From assembly GCA_008694505.1 (NCBI GenBank), contig VZDJ01001247.1, forward strand, positions 635,588 through 699,587: a stretch of 64,000 nucleotides of DNA, written 5' to 3'. Position 1 is the first letter of the stretch; every line of letters begins with the position of its first letter. The position numbers were made by a program, and so were the translations under genes. The notes under the pieces were generated by a model. The model did no database searches. It was not told the origin of the DNA and was given only the letters and a program-made list of their open reading frames with translations. This DNA is from Cyanoderma ruficeps. Its lineage: Eukaryota; Chordata; Aves; Passeriformes; Timaliidae. Positions 22,958 to 35,302 of the stretch are shown in pieces.

Positions 22958-24995
22958 AAAGCACAAATTCAGTACAGAGAAGAACCCATGCAGGCCATAT
23001 AATTTAATTCTTTATTTGCAACACACTGTACTTCTTATGTCAAGTAACATAACAGCTCCTCGGTGCTCTCTTTTTATTTCTGACTTCCCAAGCTCCTCAA
23101 ATGCTCCCCTTAAAACACCTTTTTTCCTAAGTCAGGCCGATGAGAACTCCTTAAAAACAATAAATATTTGAGGCAAGGACTGCATGACTGGAGAACCAAA
23201 CCAATCATAAAGCAAAGCAGAAGTATGATAAATACTAATGAAATATTAGTTAATTTTCTTTTTTGTATTTCTGCCACCAAAGGTAAAAAAGGAAAAGGTT
23301 TGGTGACAAGCAAGAATGATTTAGTTCAACTTTTAAAAAGGAATAGGAAAGTTCTTTAAATATCTCATACTCTGGGCTAAAATGTATTTCATTTTGAATT
23401 ACTTAAACAAAGCTGTTTTTCCCATAGATAGGGTCTCTGTTTTGTGTCTGTATAATTTGTCCTGCCGTGTTCTGCAGGAGCAGAGACACACGTCAACAAT
23501 GTGTGACAAAACAATGCCAACAAATACTAAGAGTTTGTGGAGAAGAAAATATAGCATCATGGTTCTGCCACTTTTACCTTTTCCAGTAAAAAACACAGTC
23601 CAATTTTCACAGTGGGAACTCAGCACATCCACAGAAAGCTCGAGCACTTTCTCCTTTAGAGCATCAATCAGTGTACTTAAATGTTTTTCAGAGCAAAAAT
23701 AGATTGGAATGCAAATTAAATTGAGTGAATTGGAGACACAATCCAAGTTAGCAGTCACATTACATCGGAGCAACAATTTAATATCATTTCTGCTCCTTCC
23801 TGAGTGCTTTTTATTAAGCTGTGTGACAGCTGGCACAGCTGGCCAGAACTGCTCCTTGGCTGTGCATCCTCCCTGCCAACCACTAAAGCAGCAAGGAAAA
23901 AAAGCCTTTTCAGTGAATCTAAAAATACTATAATATATACTATAACACACCATCTGAGCGTTTCAGAGTCATTAATATGTTTTTTTTACCTCAGAATCAA
24001 TATTGCTCCCTGTTTGAAAGGAAGAATAATGATAAAAGATGCCTAGAGAGAAATTTTATCAATTGTGACACCCATTTTCAAGGATGATACTGGGACTTGA
24101 ACAAATAAGCCCTAATGATCCTATAGCCATACATGACAATAGGATTTACCTGGCTGTCTTGTTCAGGGTGGCTTCAGAAGCTTTAAGATTCCTCATAATC
24201 TTGAGGATGCTCAGGAAAAGGGAGGGAAGAGAGGGAGCTGGATCGTTGTTTACAAGGGTAGAGGATTTTCGAGTGTAGCACAGCAAAAATAATCTTCTGA
24301 AGCAAGAAACACTTCTTTTTCTCCTGGGTTTTTTTTTTCTTCGTTTCTTTTTTTCAGATAAATGTTCTAACTGCTGCAACATCCTTTTCTGCTGTCTTTG
24401 TAGCCCTTTCTCAAACTGGAGCAATGGAAATCTTTTAGGATTTTTTCCCAAATACAGGTGAAAGAGCGGGGAGGTCTGAGTTCATCCAGAATCACCTAAA
24501 CATGGCAAAACAGCCTGATATGGGGAGGGATGAGGAAAGGTCATTGGAGGTCATTTGTATTCGGAGAGGTTTTCCTCAGCTTCAAAGGAACAAAAACAAA
24601 ATAATGCAAAGGAACTTTCGAAGTGTAAAATCTGATGATTTTTTTCATGTAAGGCTCATTTTAGTATCTAAATCTAAACTTTCAAAATGTAATTATTTCA
24701 TGTTGTACTGTCATCAGACATGGGATTACTCTCAGTATTTAATTCACTGGAAGGGCTGACCCTTTCATTGGAGTACTTACAGCTTTCTTTCCCACCTTCC
24801 AATATTTAAACGAAAAAGATTGATCTATTCAATCATCTGAACATTTTTTCCTTGGTGTTTTCTGGATTGCAGCATAGCACCATATATTCCATTAGAGTTT
24901 ATTATTTTATTTTCACTATGGGAAGACCCTGGGGTTTTAGGGGTGTTAGAATACAGTTTAACCATTTACCCTGTGTGTCAACACCAATGAAATAA
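22958..24995. other. Unique AT-rich DNA containing a long minus-strand open frame
   Basis: The notable item is an open frame on the minus strand at 23399-23953 (184 codons) outside any recognised repeat. It has no domain I recognise, a cysteine- and leucine-rich composition and no clear upstream promoter or splice context, so I do not call it a gene. The same bases (about 23600-23880) contain ATGCAAATTAAATT and could equally be conserved non-coding DNA. A T-rich tract lies at 24327-24358. Confidence 0.35.
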
Positions 24996-25115
24996 CCACA
25001 GAATTACAGAATGGTTTGGGTTGGAAGGGAGCTTAAACCCACTCCTTTTACATGTCCTGCCAGGGGCAGGGACTTCTCCCACTATCCCATTTTCATCCCA
25101 TCCAGCCTTGCCATC
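24996..25115 (-). mobile_element. CR1 LINE 3' end
   Basis: 'cacagaattacagaatggtt' then 'tgggttggaagggagcttaa' and 'tgccaggggcagggacttct' are the reverse complement of a CR1 terminus. Similarity fades after about 25115; a further worn extension toward 25290 is possible. Confidence 0.82.
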
Positions 25116-26874
25116 AAACCCTTCCTTTGTTCCCTCACCACATGGCAAAGATTTTCCATTCTCCAAACTCCCCTGGGTTTGAGCCAGTTTGGTTTCCAAG
25201 CCCCAGGAAATGATTGCTGAGTGCTTTGGGAATGTGCTGCACCTGCACCCCAAGCAAGACCATGGTTTCCACTGTCCCAGGATGTGCATCTGGCCTGGGA
25301 AAATGGATATAAGCCCTACATTTTGTCACATTTTCATCCTCAGCTTGGCCAAAAACCAATCTTCATTTCTGATTACAGGCCTACAACTCACAAGATGCAG
25401 AATTCAAAAGCTGTGGTGACTCACACTGATGAATGAGAAGCTAAACATTATTTTTGAAAGGAAATACGGAAAAAGTTTGATTGCTGTGGTTTTGGGGTCT
25501 TTTGCCTCAATGAAAACATTTCCATTTTAGAAGGATTAAGTCAAAAGTGAGAGATTAGTATTAATTTCCTTTACCTCAATAAGCACATAATGAGATTACT
25601 TTTATTTCCACAAGCTAAGGGATTACGTGTGTCTTTTGTGTATGTTCCTTCAGTTTCTGCTTGCAAAGAAAGTAGGAAGTAAAATCTAGATATTTTCCAA
25701 GTCCATAAATTTATCATTTTTACCACAGGGTAAAAAGAACCTTCTTTAAATATCTAAATGTCAAGAGCTATTCAATTAATACGCCTTACCCCGAGGAAGG
25801 TGAGTTTCCACCAAACTGACAGTGAAAACTAATCCATGAATTTGTATTTAAAAAGAACTTGAAGAAGGGTTTAGAGTGAACTTATTTGAGATGACAGCTG
25901 AGTTTTGTGAACTCATAAAGAACTTTGAAAATGTGGGGTTTGTGTATGGCTAGAAATTGAGATGGATAACATGGGGGTATAAGAGAGTCTTGGTTTTGTA
26001 TTGGCTGAAGTAAAACGTAATTAATTGCCTTTAAAACCCCTCTGGTAAGTCTCCTGCACTGATGAGAATGTATCTTTAATGCACTTGGAATCTTACACTT
26101 TTCACATTTTTCCCCATGTATTTGGTGCAAAGTACCTGAAAAACCTGCACAAATTATATTCCGTAAATGCAGCCACTGACTAGAACTTAGCATGATAATT
26201 AATACCCATTAATTAGTTTTTTATTTGCTCTCTAACCCCTTGCCAAGGAACGAGTAATCCTCCTAATCCTCCTCCAACAGCCATGTCCTACCAATCCATC
26301 TTCTATGAAGTATGGCAGTGCTGCATTTTATTTCAGTATTCAAAGCAAAATTAACTTAAAAATCATCCAGAAGAGATTTCTCTAGCCTGGAAACTGCCCA
26401 ATATCCCTGTCTTTTATTACTCTGACCATGCATAACTCTCAAAGCTCAGGGGAGATTAATGACTTACGCATTGCTCAAGTCTTAAGTAACAAAACTTAAT
26501 GTCCCAATCTTCTCCCACATGCTTTCAAAAAATAACACATCAAATAACTGACAAATCAAGATGGGCCAATTCTTTCTTTTTTCAGCTGCTTTTCTCAAGT
26601 AATAGCATCCTTTCACTACTCTTATCCCACTGGTGAAACCATCACAGCTTGTGCAAAAAGTTTTTACCTTGATCTTCATAAAATCATAAATTAGTTTGAG
26701 TTGAAAGCGACTTATTTGGACCTTTTGAGAGCATGGTGTTGGATCACAATGATATCCCTAAAGCACAGGAAAAATCTCCTTTTTCATAGCCTTTTTTTCT
26801 TTAAAAACAGTGTTTATTAAAATCCTGCATCACAGGACTTTAACACTTTCGACTATAGTTTTCAAAATTTATGT
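25116..26874. other. No recognised gene; one worn CR1 trace
   Basis: AT-rich DNA. At 26678-26730 'aaaatcataaattagtttga' followed by 'gttgaaagcgacttatttgg' resembles a decayed minus-strand CR1 terminus. Otherwise nothing recognisable. Confidence 0.4.
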
Positions 26875-27017
26875 TTATTATATTCAATATGTTATTATAT
26901 TCAATATGTTATTATATTCAATATATTATTTTCAGTATGGAATTATTCAGTACCATTTTATTCAGTATTATTTTATTTGGTTTTATTATGTTTGGTATTA
27001 TTATATTCAGTATGGAA
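26875..27017. repeat. AT-rich minisatellite, 17-bp unit
   Basis: Three nearly identical 17-bp units TTATTATATTCAATATG at 26875-26891, 26892-26908 and 26909-26925. More diverged units of the same theme (TTCAGTATGGAATTA, TTATTTGG) follow to about 27017. The 84-codon open frame across it is a by-product of the repeat. Confidence 0.85.
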
Positions 27018-27618
27018 TAAAGAAAGAAAAAGTTCCTGGTATAGCTGATGTCAGCTCAATATAAAGATACACTTACTTGAATATTGCTTGGATTATTTAT
27101 TTCAAACTGGACATTATTTGTGTAAATTTACAGGGAGAAATGGGACAGTTCAACATGTCTTATATTACTTTCCTTTGATAATCTCATTACCAATGGTGTG
27201 GCTTCTACATCACCATAATCCTTTTTGTTCCCCAACACAATCTTATGAGTCAATATGGAACCTAAAACTCTGAAATAGCAGCATGTTAAAATCTTTGTCC
27301 GACTGCTAGAGGAAATTAGAGTAATAATCACAAAATTAAGAGCTGCCGTACTGCTGGAGTTGAGAAGTAATTTTTTTAATTACATTTCCTTGTGGAAAGG
27401 AGGTATTGTCCGAAATCTTGAAGCATTCCCAGAAAAAGTTCTGTTTTGCACTAAGTGGTGCCAGAAGAGACAGGATTAAGCACATAATTCTTTGTCACTG
27501 CATCTGTTCAACTCCCCCATTTCCCTTTGTTTGCAGAGCACTCTCCAGGTGCTGAGTGCAGCAGGAAATTCAGCACTCCTGAAATCTCCAGTGAAAAGCC
27601 CAAACTTGTGAGGCTCTG
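27018..27618. other. No recognised feature
   Basis: AT-rich, short open frames. The last six bases (27613-27618, GCTCTG) form the left target-site duplication of the following LTR. Confidence 0.45.
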
Positions 27619-27921
27619 TGTAGCTTTGGTTTTGTGCTTGAGGTGTTTTGGTTTCCTGAAAAAAATTTTTAGAGAATCTTTTGTAAACAGGAGAAGTGTT
27701 TTTGTAAATTGTACTTTGGTTTTGGTTTTTTGGTTTTTTTTAGGAGGAACTTCTTGATATCCCTCTGGTTTGACCAATGTGATTGAAGAAGTTTGTCTTC
27801 TTGTCACCAATCAAATTGGTCTGTGTAAAAAAGTATACAAGAGAGACACATCCTAAAAATAAGAGTCATTTTCAGCCTTCTGAAGTCGGAGTCTGTGTCG
27901 TTGTGGTGTACAACAGCGTCA
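27619..27921 (+). mobile_element. Solo LTR of an ERVK-like endogenous retrovirus with perfect 6-bp TSD
   Basis: A 303-bp element that starts TGTAGC and ends GCGTCA. It is flanked on both sides by GCTCTG (27613-27618 and 27922-27927), a perfect 6-bp target-site duplication. The U3 part has 'tttgaccaatgtgattgaag' and a CCAAT-like repeat 'caccaatcaaattggtctgt'. A degenerate TATA word (GTATACAAG) lies near 27831. It matches the minus-strand element at 57162-57463 over its whole length. The 6-bp duplication points to ERVK type. Only the LTR remains. Confidence 0.9.
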
Positions 27922-29607
27922 GCTCTGGGTTGGTGTGATCACTGGTTAGGAAATGTAAACCCCCAAGGACTGAGGGGTGAAATGGCCTTTGGGTGGTCCT
28001 TGGTCAGGGCTGTAGGGCTCAACCCCAGCAGAAAAAGCTTTTTGGGGGTCCAGTAGGTCACCCCCATACTACACAATGCCAGGAGAGATTGAGGGGTCAG
28101 GGTAGACCCCAGTTCATTTCAGAAGGACCAAAAAAAGTATTCTTTTAAATCCCTAAACTGATCTTGATAAGAGTATTTGGGAACCAAAGCATCTCTTCCC
28201 ATGTCCAAGCTGGTTAACCTGTCTGTGGATACCTGTGACTGAGGAATTATCCAAGCCTCTCCTCAGACTCACAGCTGGTAATACCTCAGCTTTCTAAAGG
28301 AAGGAAAGGTAGAAGTTCCTTTAAAGTCAGAAACTTTGTTATTATTTTCCTTAAACTCAATAAAGAATTATGTTGAAAGGTTTTCTTGAAGCAAATTGAA
28401 AGAAGGCTCCTCCCAGAGCCTCAGCGGTTCAATAGCCTAATCTTTGACCTTTTATTTAAAGAAGAGCTCAGTGTAGTTTTTTTACGAATAAATGAATCTC
28501 AAATTCACTGTGGTTTGGTTTTGTTTTTTTTTCCTTTTGCAGGCAGAAAGCTGTTCCTGTGCTTTAATATAGGTGGTAATTTGTTTCTTGAGGAAAAAGC
28601 AAAGCAGATTACAAAACAACCACATATTTGAAATTATTTGTTTGGGGAATAACACATCATCTGTGCTCAGCAGCACATTTCTGCACTCTTGATAAGTATG
28701 TGTGAAGTCCTTTAGTCAGTGCATTTCACACGTACTTTTGTTCAGCTCTAGATGGTTAAATAGGTAGTTTGGAATTTGGGTTGGTTGTTTCTTCTGTTTA
28801 GTGCATATTTTGTCATAATCACTACTGCTGGAATCCACTAGAAAAGGAAAATAAAAATTGCAGTATACTGAAAGCTTTTGCTATTGGAAATCTCCATTAT
28901 TTACATAATAATTTTGTCTTTTATGCTGAGCTTTATACATCTCTGTGTGGTAAAAAAGAATAAATAACAGGAGGGCTGTTTTGTGGGGTTTTTTGAGCAC
29001 GAGGCTGCTGCTGCTGGCCAGCTCCAGGACATACACAGTTAAGTGAATTTGTAGATGTTGCCCTTTTCCATTGCAACATTAAAGAAAATAATTGGGAATC
29101 ACAGCAGGGGGAAGCCACAGTGATTGGGCAGATAAGGGCACCCCTCAGTGCTAAAAGAGGAGCTGATGCCGGGAACTGTCTGTGATACACCAAAGCAGAG
29201 AACCCTTTCACCCATAAACATAAAAGCAGATAAAGTAGGATTAAAATATGAGCTCGTAATAATAATTACTAAAGTAAAATCAGGACACAAATACAGCATA
29301 ACTGGGGGATAAAATCTAGTTTTTTATTGGTTTTTTTTTAACTTAATGGCTCAGTAAATATATAATTGCCATCTCCAGGAAATGGCCTTGGGCCTTATCT
29401 CAACTCTCCCTGTGCACCACTGCAGTCCTGGCCTCTTGGGTTTGTTGTCGGCTTGTTGTGTGAGATCTTCTTGTGACATCTCTTGGAACGGTCTGTCCTT
29501 CACTGGGGAGAACAGCAGACACCTGAACAATACAGGCATGGAGTCAAAACAGAAGCCCAGAATGACTATCAAGTCGATTATGGGATTTCATTGAAAAAAT
29601 TACACAG
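27922..29607. other. No recognised gene
   Basis: The part 27950-28130 is GC-richer and has self-similar 'ggggtc' / 'gacccc' words, perhaps a repeat I do not know. The rest is AT-rich with short open frames. Confidence 0.4.
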
Positions 29608-29865
29608 AGCAAGATGAACTGGTCTCAAATTGCACCAGGGAAGGTTTAGATTTGATACCAGGGAAAACATTCTTCACAGGAGAGGTTGTCAAGCATTGAC
29701 ACAGGCTGTCCAGGGTGGTGGTGGCGTCACCATCCCTGAAAGTGTTAAAAAACACGTGGATGTGACACCTGGGGCCATGGGTTAGTGTTGAATGTGGTGA
29801 TGGTGCTGTTTGATGGCTGGACTTAATGATTAAAGTTCCTTTCCAACCTTAATAATTTTGTGGTT
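29608..29865 (+). mobile_element. CR1 LINE 3' UTR, divergent
   Basis: 'gcaccagggaaggtttagat', 'ggtggtggtggcgtcaccat', 'gggccatgggttagtgttga' and the tail 'tcctttccaaccttaataat' with 'tttgtggttcc'. This is the CR1 subfamily with the 'atgggttagtg' block. Confidence 0.85.
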
Positions 29866-31477
29866 CCACCCTGTGGTTGTAAAAGCAACCTGGAGAACTG
29901 CCAAAAGGCTGCTTTTCGAGCATGCCAAGGAGATAGAAGCAGCTAAGAGAAAGCAAACCAAGAGCCAAACAGCCCTTTAGCCCAGCTGCCCTGGACTGGG
30001 AAAATCATTCCCAGCAGAATTGAGCACAAAGATCTGGGAAAGAGCAGCCAAGCCTTGAGAACCATCTAAAATTGAATCATCTTTTAAAGGAGATAATCTC
30101 AATTTGGGAAGAGAAGGAGAGGAAAGAAGATGTTCCCTTCAGTTGGTCCCTCAGTGAGCCCTTGAGCCTGACATGTGACCAGCACCCAAAGCCATTGAGA
30201 AGGCAGCAGCGCTCTGGGAATTCTTTGAGGGGCTTTGTTCCTCCTTGCCCCTTCCCAGAAATCCTGTGGGGAGAAAACTGTCTGTCCCGTGAAGATTTCC
30301 CAGCCTTCCTTCCCTTCTCGTTGTGCCTTTATCTCTGGCCAGCCCCACCCACACCACAGCACTCCAACTCCTGGCTCTGCAGTGCCCCTGGCAATACCTG
30401 TGATATCCTTTACCCTGACGCCATGCACTCCTCCTGCCGACCCCAAAGGTTTGTGTTTGTAGAAAGAAAAGGCTTGGAATCCCTAATCTGAATCTATATC
30501 AATGAAAAAGCCAGGATTTCATGACTGAATAATTTCAATGAGTTTTGGGTCTGACCATTCGCTCAATGAAAATGTTATATAGGGAGAGGTTTTTATGAAT
30601 TTAGTGCCACTTGCCATGGGCATCAGAAATCCCCTTCCAAAAATTCCTGAGATTAAATCTCCCTCCTATCTTTACTTTCATATGAGAAAGAAGGAATTAA
30701 ACGCATGTTTTAAAATCAAAGTGCTGTAAAATAAACAAAATGGTTTGTCTGTAATAGAAACCTTTTCTCCAAAATCTAATGCTTTATTACACAAGACAAA
30801 AAGTGATAGAAAGATCTCTCAGAATAAGGGTTCATTTAAGTTTCCAAAAGATGCTGCTGCAATGTAGGAGAGAAAAAGGAAATTAGTTGCTAACATGCAA
30901 AACCTAAGCCTTTGATTAAACATTTTTAATGATAAATTTATCTGAAAAAAGGTCTTGTGAAAAACAGTGAAATTTTTCAGTGACATGCCTTGAAGTGTGA
31001 TGAATCATTGAAAAGAGAAAAAAAAATGGAAATATTAGTACAAAATAATTAATCAGTGCTGGGTATTTTGTAGAGATTTGTTCAGATGGAAGCAATGATT
31101 AAAAGTGAATGCATATGAAAATCTTTATATTTATTATAAAGGAAGGGAGATGAGGGTGACAATGCTGGCCAATGCTTAAATAAATTAAATAAGGCTCAAA
31201 ACCATGTAAAGATAGAAAAGAAAGCATGAAAGTATGAAGTAACAGTCATACTCTGTAGCTGATTAGGAAATCCAAGTTCGCAAAGCAAGCATTATGGCTT
31301 ACAGGATCAAGAAGTTGAAAAATTGACTGTGATTGATGTAGTCCTTAATTAGGACAAATATTGTTCCATGTTAGAAAATGCTTCAATTTCCTAAATAAAA
31401 GTCTTTTATCCCCATTGGAACAGCAGATTTTAAGAACCTGTAAATAGCATAAAACTTTATCAGAATCAAATAGTTTA
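29866..31477. other. No recognised gene
   Basis: Contains a plus-strand open frame of 139 codons (30072-30491) in a GC-richer patch, with overlapping minus-strand frames; no domain recognised, so probably chance. The remainder is AT-rich. Confidence 0.4.
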
Positions 31478-31898
31478 TTAGATGGATGAAGCACCTCTGC
31501 TGTGAGGAAAGGCTGAGAAAACTTGGATTGTTCAGCCTGGAGCGGAGAAGGTTCAGGGTGACCTCACTGTGACCGTGCTGGATGTGAAGGAGATGACAGG
31601 AAACATGGAGAGACACTGTTCACAAGGAGTGACAGGACAAGGGGGAATTGCCTCCTGCTACACACGGTAGGTTTACATGGGATATTGGGAAGGAATTGTT
31701 CCCTGTGAGGGTGGGGAGGCCCTGGCAAAGGGTGCCCAGAGAAGCTGTGGCTGCCCCTGGATCCCTGGAAGTGTCCAAGGCCAGGTTGGATGGGGCTTGG
31801 AAAAACCTGGGCTAGTGGAAGGTGTCCCTGCCCATGGCAGGGGGTGGCATTGGATGGGCTTTAAGGCCCCTTCCAACCCAAACCACTCTGGCATTCTC
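31478..31898 (+). mobile_element. CR1 LINE 3' UTR, well preserved
   Basis: Runs from 'ttgttcagcctggagcggag' through 'ggtggggaggccctggcaaa' and 'gtgtccaaggccaggttgga' to 'ccttccaacccaaaccactc'. One of the most complete plus-strand 3' regions in the window and little diverged. Confidence 0.93.
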
Positions 31899-31933
31899 AG
31901 GTTATTTATTTTCTTTCCCTCCTTTTCCAAATA

Positions 31934-32002
31934 ATACAGCATAACTGTATTATTGATAACATAACTGTATGTTATCAGTTGTGTCGATAACTTCTGCTGT
32001 AT
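31934..32002. repeat. 69-nt imperfect hairpin
   Basis: An inner perfect 10-bp stem TGATAACATA (31954-31963) pairs with 31968-31977 around loop ACTG. An outer 8-bp stem ATACAGCA (31934-31941) pairs with TGCTGTAT (31995-32002). The segments between contain mismatches. It starts 36 bp after a CR1 3' end. It could fold as RNA if transcribed, but no transcription evidence exists here. Confidence 0.7.
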
Positions 32003-34425
32003 CAGCACAACTTCCCGGACCCAGATGGGTTTAGTTCAAGCTTAACTTCAAGCCTATGGTCTGGTTTTAACACCGTTTTGGCAAACTGAGGACAGTGGCA
32101 TGTTGCTTTTTTCCCCCAAGAGGCACAAAATAATGGCACTTAAGCTCTACCTCCTGTAATCAGAATGAAAAACTTCCGTGTTTCTGCTTGTGTCCCTTGT
32201 CCTGTCACTGGACAATTTCAACTTTGTGGGTTGGACTCAGAATCAGGAACCTCTTTATAAAAACAAGTCAAACTTCTCACAAAAATACATGATGAGATTT
32301 TATTATCAAAAAAGATTAAACTCAGCTTGGCTTAGATTTGAATCCATGGAACCATCTTTTAAGAGGGTAGAGAGGAATAGTTAAAACAATAATGAAGAAC
32401 ATTATGAGTTTATTCAGCTGTTTCAATTTCTTAATTAGATGTCATAGTTGATTGCAGTAGGTTCAGGATATTCTGTGTTCTCCACACTAAAACTTCTGAT
32501 GAAACAATCATTTTAATTATCTTTTTCTGCATTGCTGCTCTGATTTCTGTGTGAAGTTATTGGACATAAAGCCAATTTTAAAAATAGAGATAACTCAATT
32601 TATGGCTGTGTGTGTGTAGAATTTATTTGATTTCCAAAATAACTACAGCTACAGAGAGATGTCCTGACAAATACCCCAAAGCCTCAGTGTGTCTAGAATA
32701 CCGCCAAAACTTCTTCCACTCTCACCCTATGAAACTGGAATTGCACAGACTCTTCCTCCATATCTAAATCATTTCACCTTGTGGGAAGAAACAAATCTTT
32801 GTTTGTCACGATTGGTGTCTGTGAACTTCTTGATTTCTCCCACTATAATTAATTATATATAATAAACTATAATTTAAAATAAGAGAGGCGTGAATTCTTT
32901 GCCCTCTGCTACTAGTCCTGAAAATTGTAAGGAGTTATTTTCTTTTCACCTTCTCCCTATGACCTGCCATCTTTTCCTGATGTGTAATTGTCAGGAATGT
33001 AATACCCAAGCAGATGGAGCTCCTGCAAGGATTGAAATTCACCCTACTTTTATGCTAAGTGACAGTTTCAGCCAGGTGGAAATAAAGCTGCTTCACACTG
33101 TCTGATTCTGCCCAATGTGCCAGCCCTGCCTTTAAAGGGAATTAACAGGGAATTTCTCACATCCTGGCAATCCCAATTGGAGGAAGGGGAGTGGGGATTG
33201 GACTCCAGACATCCCAGAGAAGGATATTTCATTTCCCTTTTGCATAAAAGAGATGCTCCCCTGACCTGAGCCCAGAATTCAAAGCAGAGGCAGGAGCTGC
33301 ACATCTGGTGCAATGGGGGGGTTCAGTAGGTATCCAAAATGCACATTAAAACTCAGTCCTCGTGTTGTTGGAGACCAAAGGGGAAATGTGTCACAGTCAA
33401 TACATTCAGCTTTGACTTTCTTCCATGGTTGAAATAATTGCAGCTTTAGAAGAGAGAAAATGTGGAATAGGCTGGTTTTTTGGTTTTTTTTAATAGCAGC
33501 ATTTTGTCTTGGAAAAATGAGTGTGTGTTCAGGGCGAGATGCCAGCAAATTGCAAAGATGATCTCGATCTTACACTGCTGAAACAAAGGAAATCAAAGAT
33601 TCAAATTTCATCAATCCGGAAAAACCAAACTAACAAAACTTGTACGACAACAAAATAGGTTGAAAGTTGGAGAGATGTTTGGATCTTGAAAAATTATACA
33701 TAAAAAGCTATTTAGAAAACAACTTTAATTCCTTGTAATTTAAATTTCACTGCAATTTAGTATTTCTGAAAAACAAACTTTGAATTTTGAAAGAATTTAG
33801 TGGGTAGTCTAAATTGATTCAGTAGCACTGAAAATCTCATTACATGAGATAGGTCTTTATACATCTTTATTACATGAAATAGGTCTTTATAAATATTTCA
33901 TCTTTTTCATGTACGCATTTAAATGTCATTTTTTGTACATATAAAATTTTTTAGACATATAAAGTTGTTTTAGAAATAATTTTTTATGTATATAAAATGT
34001 CAAAAATTCAATAGTGCCATATATCATCTGCCATCAGTCTAATAAAATCTAACTTTTTATACTGATCAACAATCTAAAAGAAAGACGAGTCAAACAGACC
34101 TTTTTTGTTGCCAAAGTCATAAAAAGAAACAAAGGAAACCACATTTTTTAATATTTCTTTTCTATTTGTTAAAGCAGTCCTAGCTACTAAAAACTTTTGG
34201 TTTTCGTGAAATTCCATTTTCAAACTAAACGTTTTGGGGTTTTTCTCAGATATGCTTTGATTAACAGAATACACATTACCACCATGGAGAGGTATTCCAG
34301 ACATATCCTGTTGATGCCTGTATATTCCTTAAAGTCAGCAAATTTCCCTATCAGATTGTTTCAGTCAACAAATGAGGTGAGTTGCACTTATTTTTCTACA
34401 CCATAAATAAATAAATATATAAAGT
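32003..34425. other. AT-rich DNA with no recognised gene
   Basis: Holds the small tandem duplication listed at 33839. Very AT-rich at 32843-32882 and 33880-34000. Open frames under 90 codons. Confidence 0.45.
33839..33898. repeat. Tandem duplication, 2 x 30 bp
   Basis: Two adjacent 30-bp units start ATTACATGA and share 'ataggtctttata'; they differ at a few positions. A recent local slippage event. Confidence 0.85.
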
Positions 34426-34935
34426 TGTCGTCTGACTTAGCCTTAGGTGATGTAAAAAACAAAGTTCACTCTTTAGAATTTTTAAAAGTTTAATAAGGGA
34501 TAAAAAGGGACAATATCCAGTGCTGGGGTGTTTGGCTTTATGCCAAAACCACACCAATGTTTTTATATATTGTTACATTCCATAGGTTATGTGGATATTC
34601 ATGAGAGTTATACATTATTCAAACATTCCTTTGAGTTTAGATTTTCTTTTGCTTAGTTTAAGCCTTTGACTTGTCTTCATGCCATCCTGTAGATTAAACC
34701 AATATACTTTATTTCTTCTCCTGGTCTCACCCTGTTGTTTTTACACTCCCTGATAAGGAGAGTCAATAAATTCTTCTTTTTGGGGTTCTGGTTTCTGTCA
34801 TTGTTGTCTCATCATCCAGATGGGATAATCCACAAGTGTGAGGAATCACCTAATTACCTTCACCATTCTCTGAATCAGCTACATAAAAGCATTTTAACAT
34901 CACATACTCTCTATTTTAATATTATGCTACAGCCT
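34426..34935 (-). mobile_element. Probable LTR of an endogenous retrovirus
   Basis: Read on the minus strand it has TATATAAAA (near 34563), then about 70 bp downstream TTATTAAAC as a polyadenylation-type signal (near 34490), and ends GACGACA at the left edge. The text 'gttatgtggatattcatgag' and 'catgccatcctgtagattaa' looks like passerine ERV LTR sequence I have seen. The right edge and a target-site duplication could not be fixed. Confidence 0.45.
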
Positions 34936-35302
34936 CACATACAATATATATTTACCACACTACTATTTATAAAAGCTATACAGTGCATACATAAACAGAC
35001 AGCTTGTTCTCTACCAAAAAAGCAACTAAAAGAAAATATAAATTGTACCATATCAAAATCTTTGTGATTAATAATAATAATAATAATGCCAAAGCTAATA
35101 CAAAAAAGCAAAAACCAATACTATATTGCCATTTTTAACAGTGATAAAGAACTGAGGTAAATAAATAGGTGTTGACTCAGAGTTCTTTTAAGTACTTCAG
35201 GTTTATCCAATTACCCTCCTGTAGTGCAGTTCATGATTTAAGTGTTTCTTTTTGATTATTTTAAAACAAAAAATAGTGAGACTCATTAAACTAAAGGAGC
35301 CC
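34936..35302. other. AT-rich DNA with an (AAT)n microsatellite
   Basis: A perfect ATA run lies at 35068-35087. The sequence may still belong to the preceding ERV-like element; no gene seen. Confidence 0.45.

Noticed and set aside
26875..27017. CRISPR-like repeat array
   Set aside because: Units are directly adjacent with no spacers, AT-only, and the DNA is vertebrate.
30072..30491. 139-codon open frame as a gene
   Set aside because: No domain, overlapping frames on the other strand, GC-richer patch; chance is sufficient.
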